This document shows positions 6,328 through 6,341 of a stretch of DNA of 6,341 nucleotides, piece after piece. Within the stretch, counting starts at the first letter, position 1. Each line of letters begins with the position of its first letter. A model generated the notes under the pieces. It had not been told where the DNA came from. It saw only the letters and a list, made by a program, of their open reading frames with translations, and ran no database searches. The stretch is from an uncultured Actinomycetes bacterium (lineage in GTDB: Bacteria; Actinomycetota; Acidimicrobiia; Acidimicrobiales; Ilumatobacteraceae), in NCBI GenBank assembly GCA_903925985.1, contig CAIYHK010000135.1:1-6341 (forward strand), in the 5' to 3' direction. A program made the translations under genes and the position numbers.

Positions 6328-6341
6328 GCAATCTTGATATG
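6324..6341 (+). CDS. nusA: Transcription termination/antitermination protein NusA, N-terminal fragment
   Basis: Only six codons are in the window (MSNLDM), running off the right edge. The assignment rests on context: the gene begins with an ATGA overlap at the end of rimP behind a good Shine-Dalgarno, and rimP is followed by nusA in most bacteria. The short M-S-N-L-D-M start resembles actinobacterial NusA N-termini. NusA binds RNA polymerase and modulates pausing, termination and antitermination. No domain can be confirmed from this fragment. Confidence 0.8.

Noticed and set aside
1..6341. Mobile element, CRISPR array, toxin-antitoxin or defence system
   Set aside because: All of the window except about 260 bases is accounted for by conserved housekeeping genes; no direct repeats, transposase, integrase or unexplained gene was seen.

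Overview
The window is a stretch of bacterial housekeeping chromosome, tightly packed and about half G+C by eye. It reads as actinobacterial. The order dxr, site-2 protease, ispG, then proS and rimP-nusA nearby is an arrangement known from Mycobacterium and Streptomyces, and the proteins look actinobacterial. The protease has a VRIIGM segment after its HEVGH motif, where Mycobacterium has a different sequence. That, with the moderate G+C, leads me to guess a deep-branching lineage such as Acidimicrobiia; this placement is inference only.

Layout, left to right. (1) Positions 1-2728, plus strand: the 3' end of dxr, a complete RseP/Rip1-type intramembrane protease and complete ispG. The gaps are 5 and 25 bases, so this is probably one operon. 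dxr and ispG are the second and the penultimate steps of the MEP isoprenoid pathway. (2) Positions 2732-5511, minus strand: proS (prolyl-tRNA synthetase) followed by manA (class I mannose-6-phosphate isomerase). They overlap by one base (TGATG), so they are co-transcribed and probably translationally coupled. manA ends 3 bases from the end of ispG, tail to tail. (3) Positions 5512-5736: a 225-base divergent intergenic region. It holds a likely plus-strand promoter (-10 TATACT), a strong GC hairpin followed by a T-rich run (a terminator or attenuator in the rimP leader), and a near-perfect Shine-Dalgarno sequence. (4) Positions 5737-6341, plus strand: rimP (30S ribosome maturation) and the first six codons of nusA, which overlap by ATGA. 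This is the start of the widespread rimP-nusA-infB operon.

The genes fall into three jobs: isoprenoid precursor synthesis with membrane proteolysis, mannose-phosphate supply with tRNA charging, and ribosome maturation with transcription elongation. I found no mobile element, CRISPR array, tRNA, toxin-antitoxin pair or defence system, and nothing that looks like a new multi-gene system. The points most worth a second look are the rimP leader hairpin, the inverted proS-manA pair inside an otherwise familiar gene order, and a few substitutions in conserved motifs of the protease and ManA.
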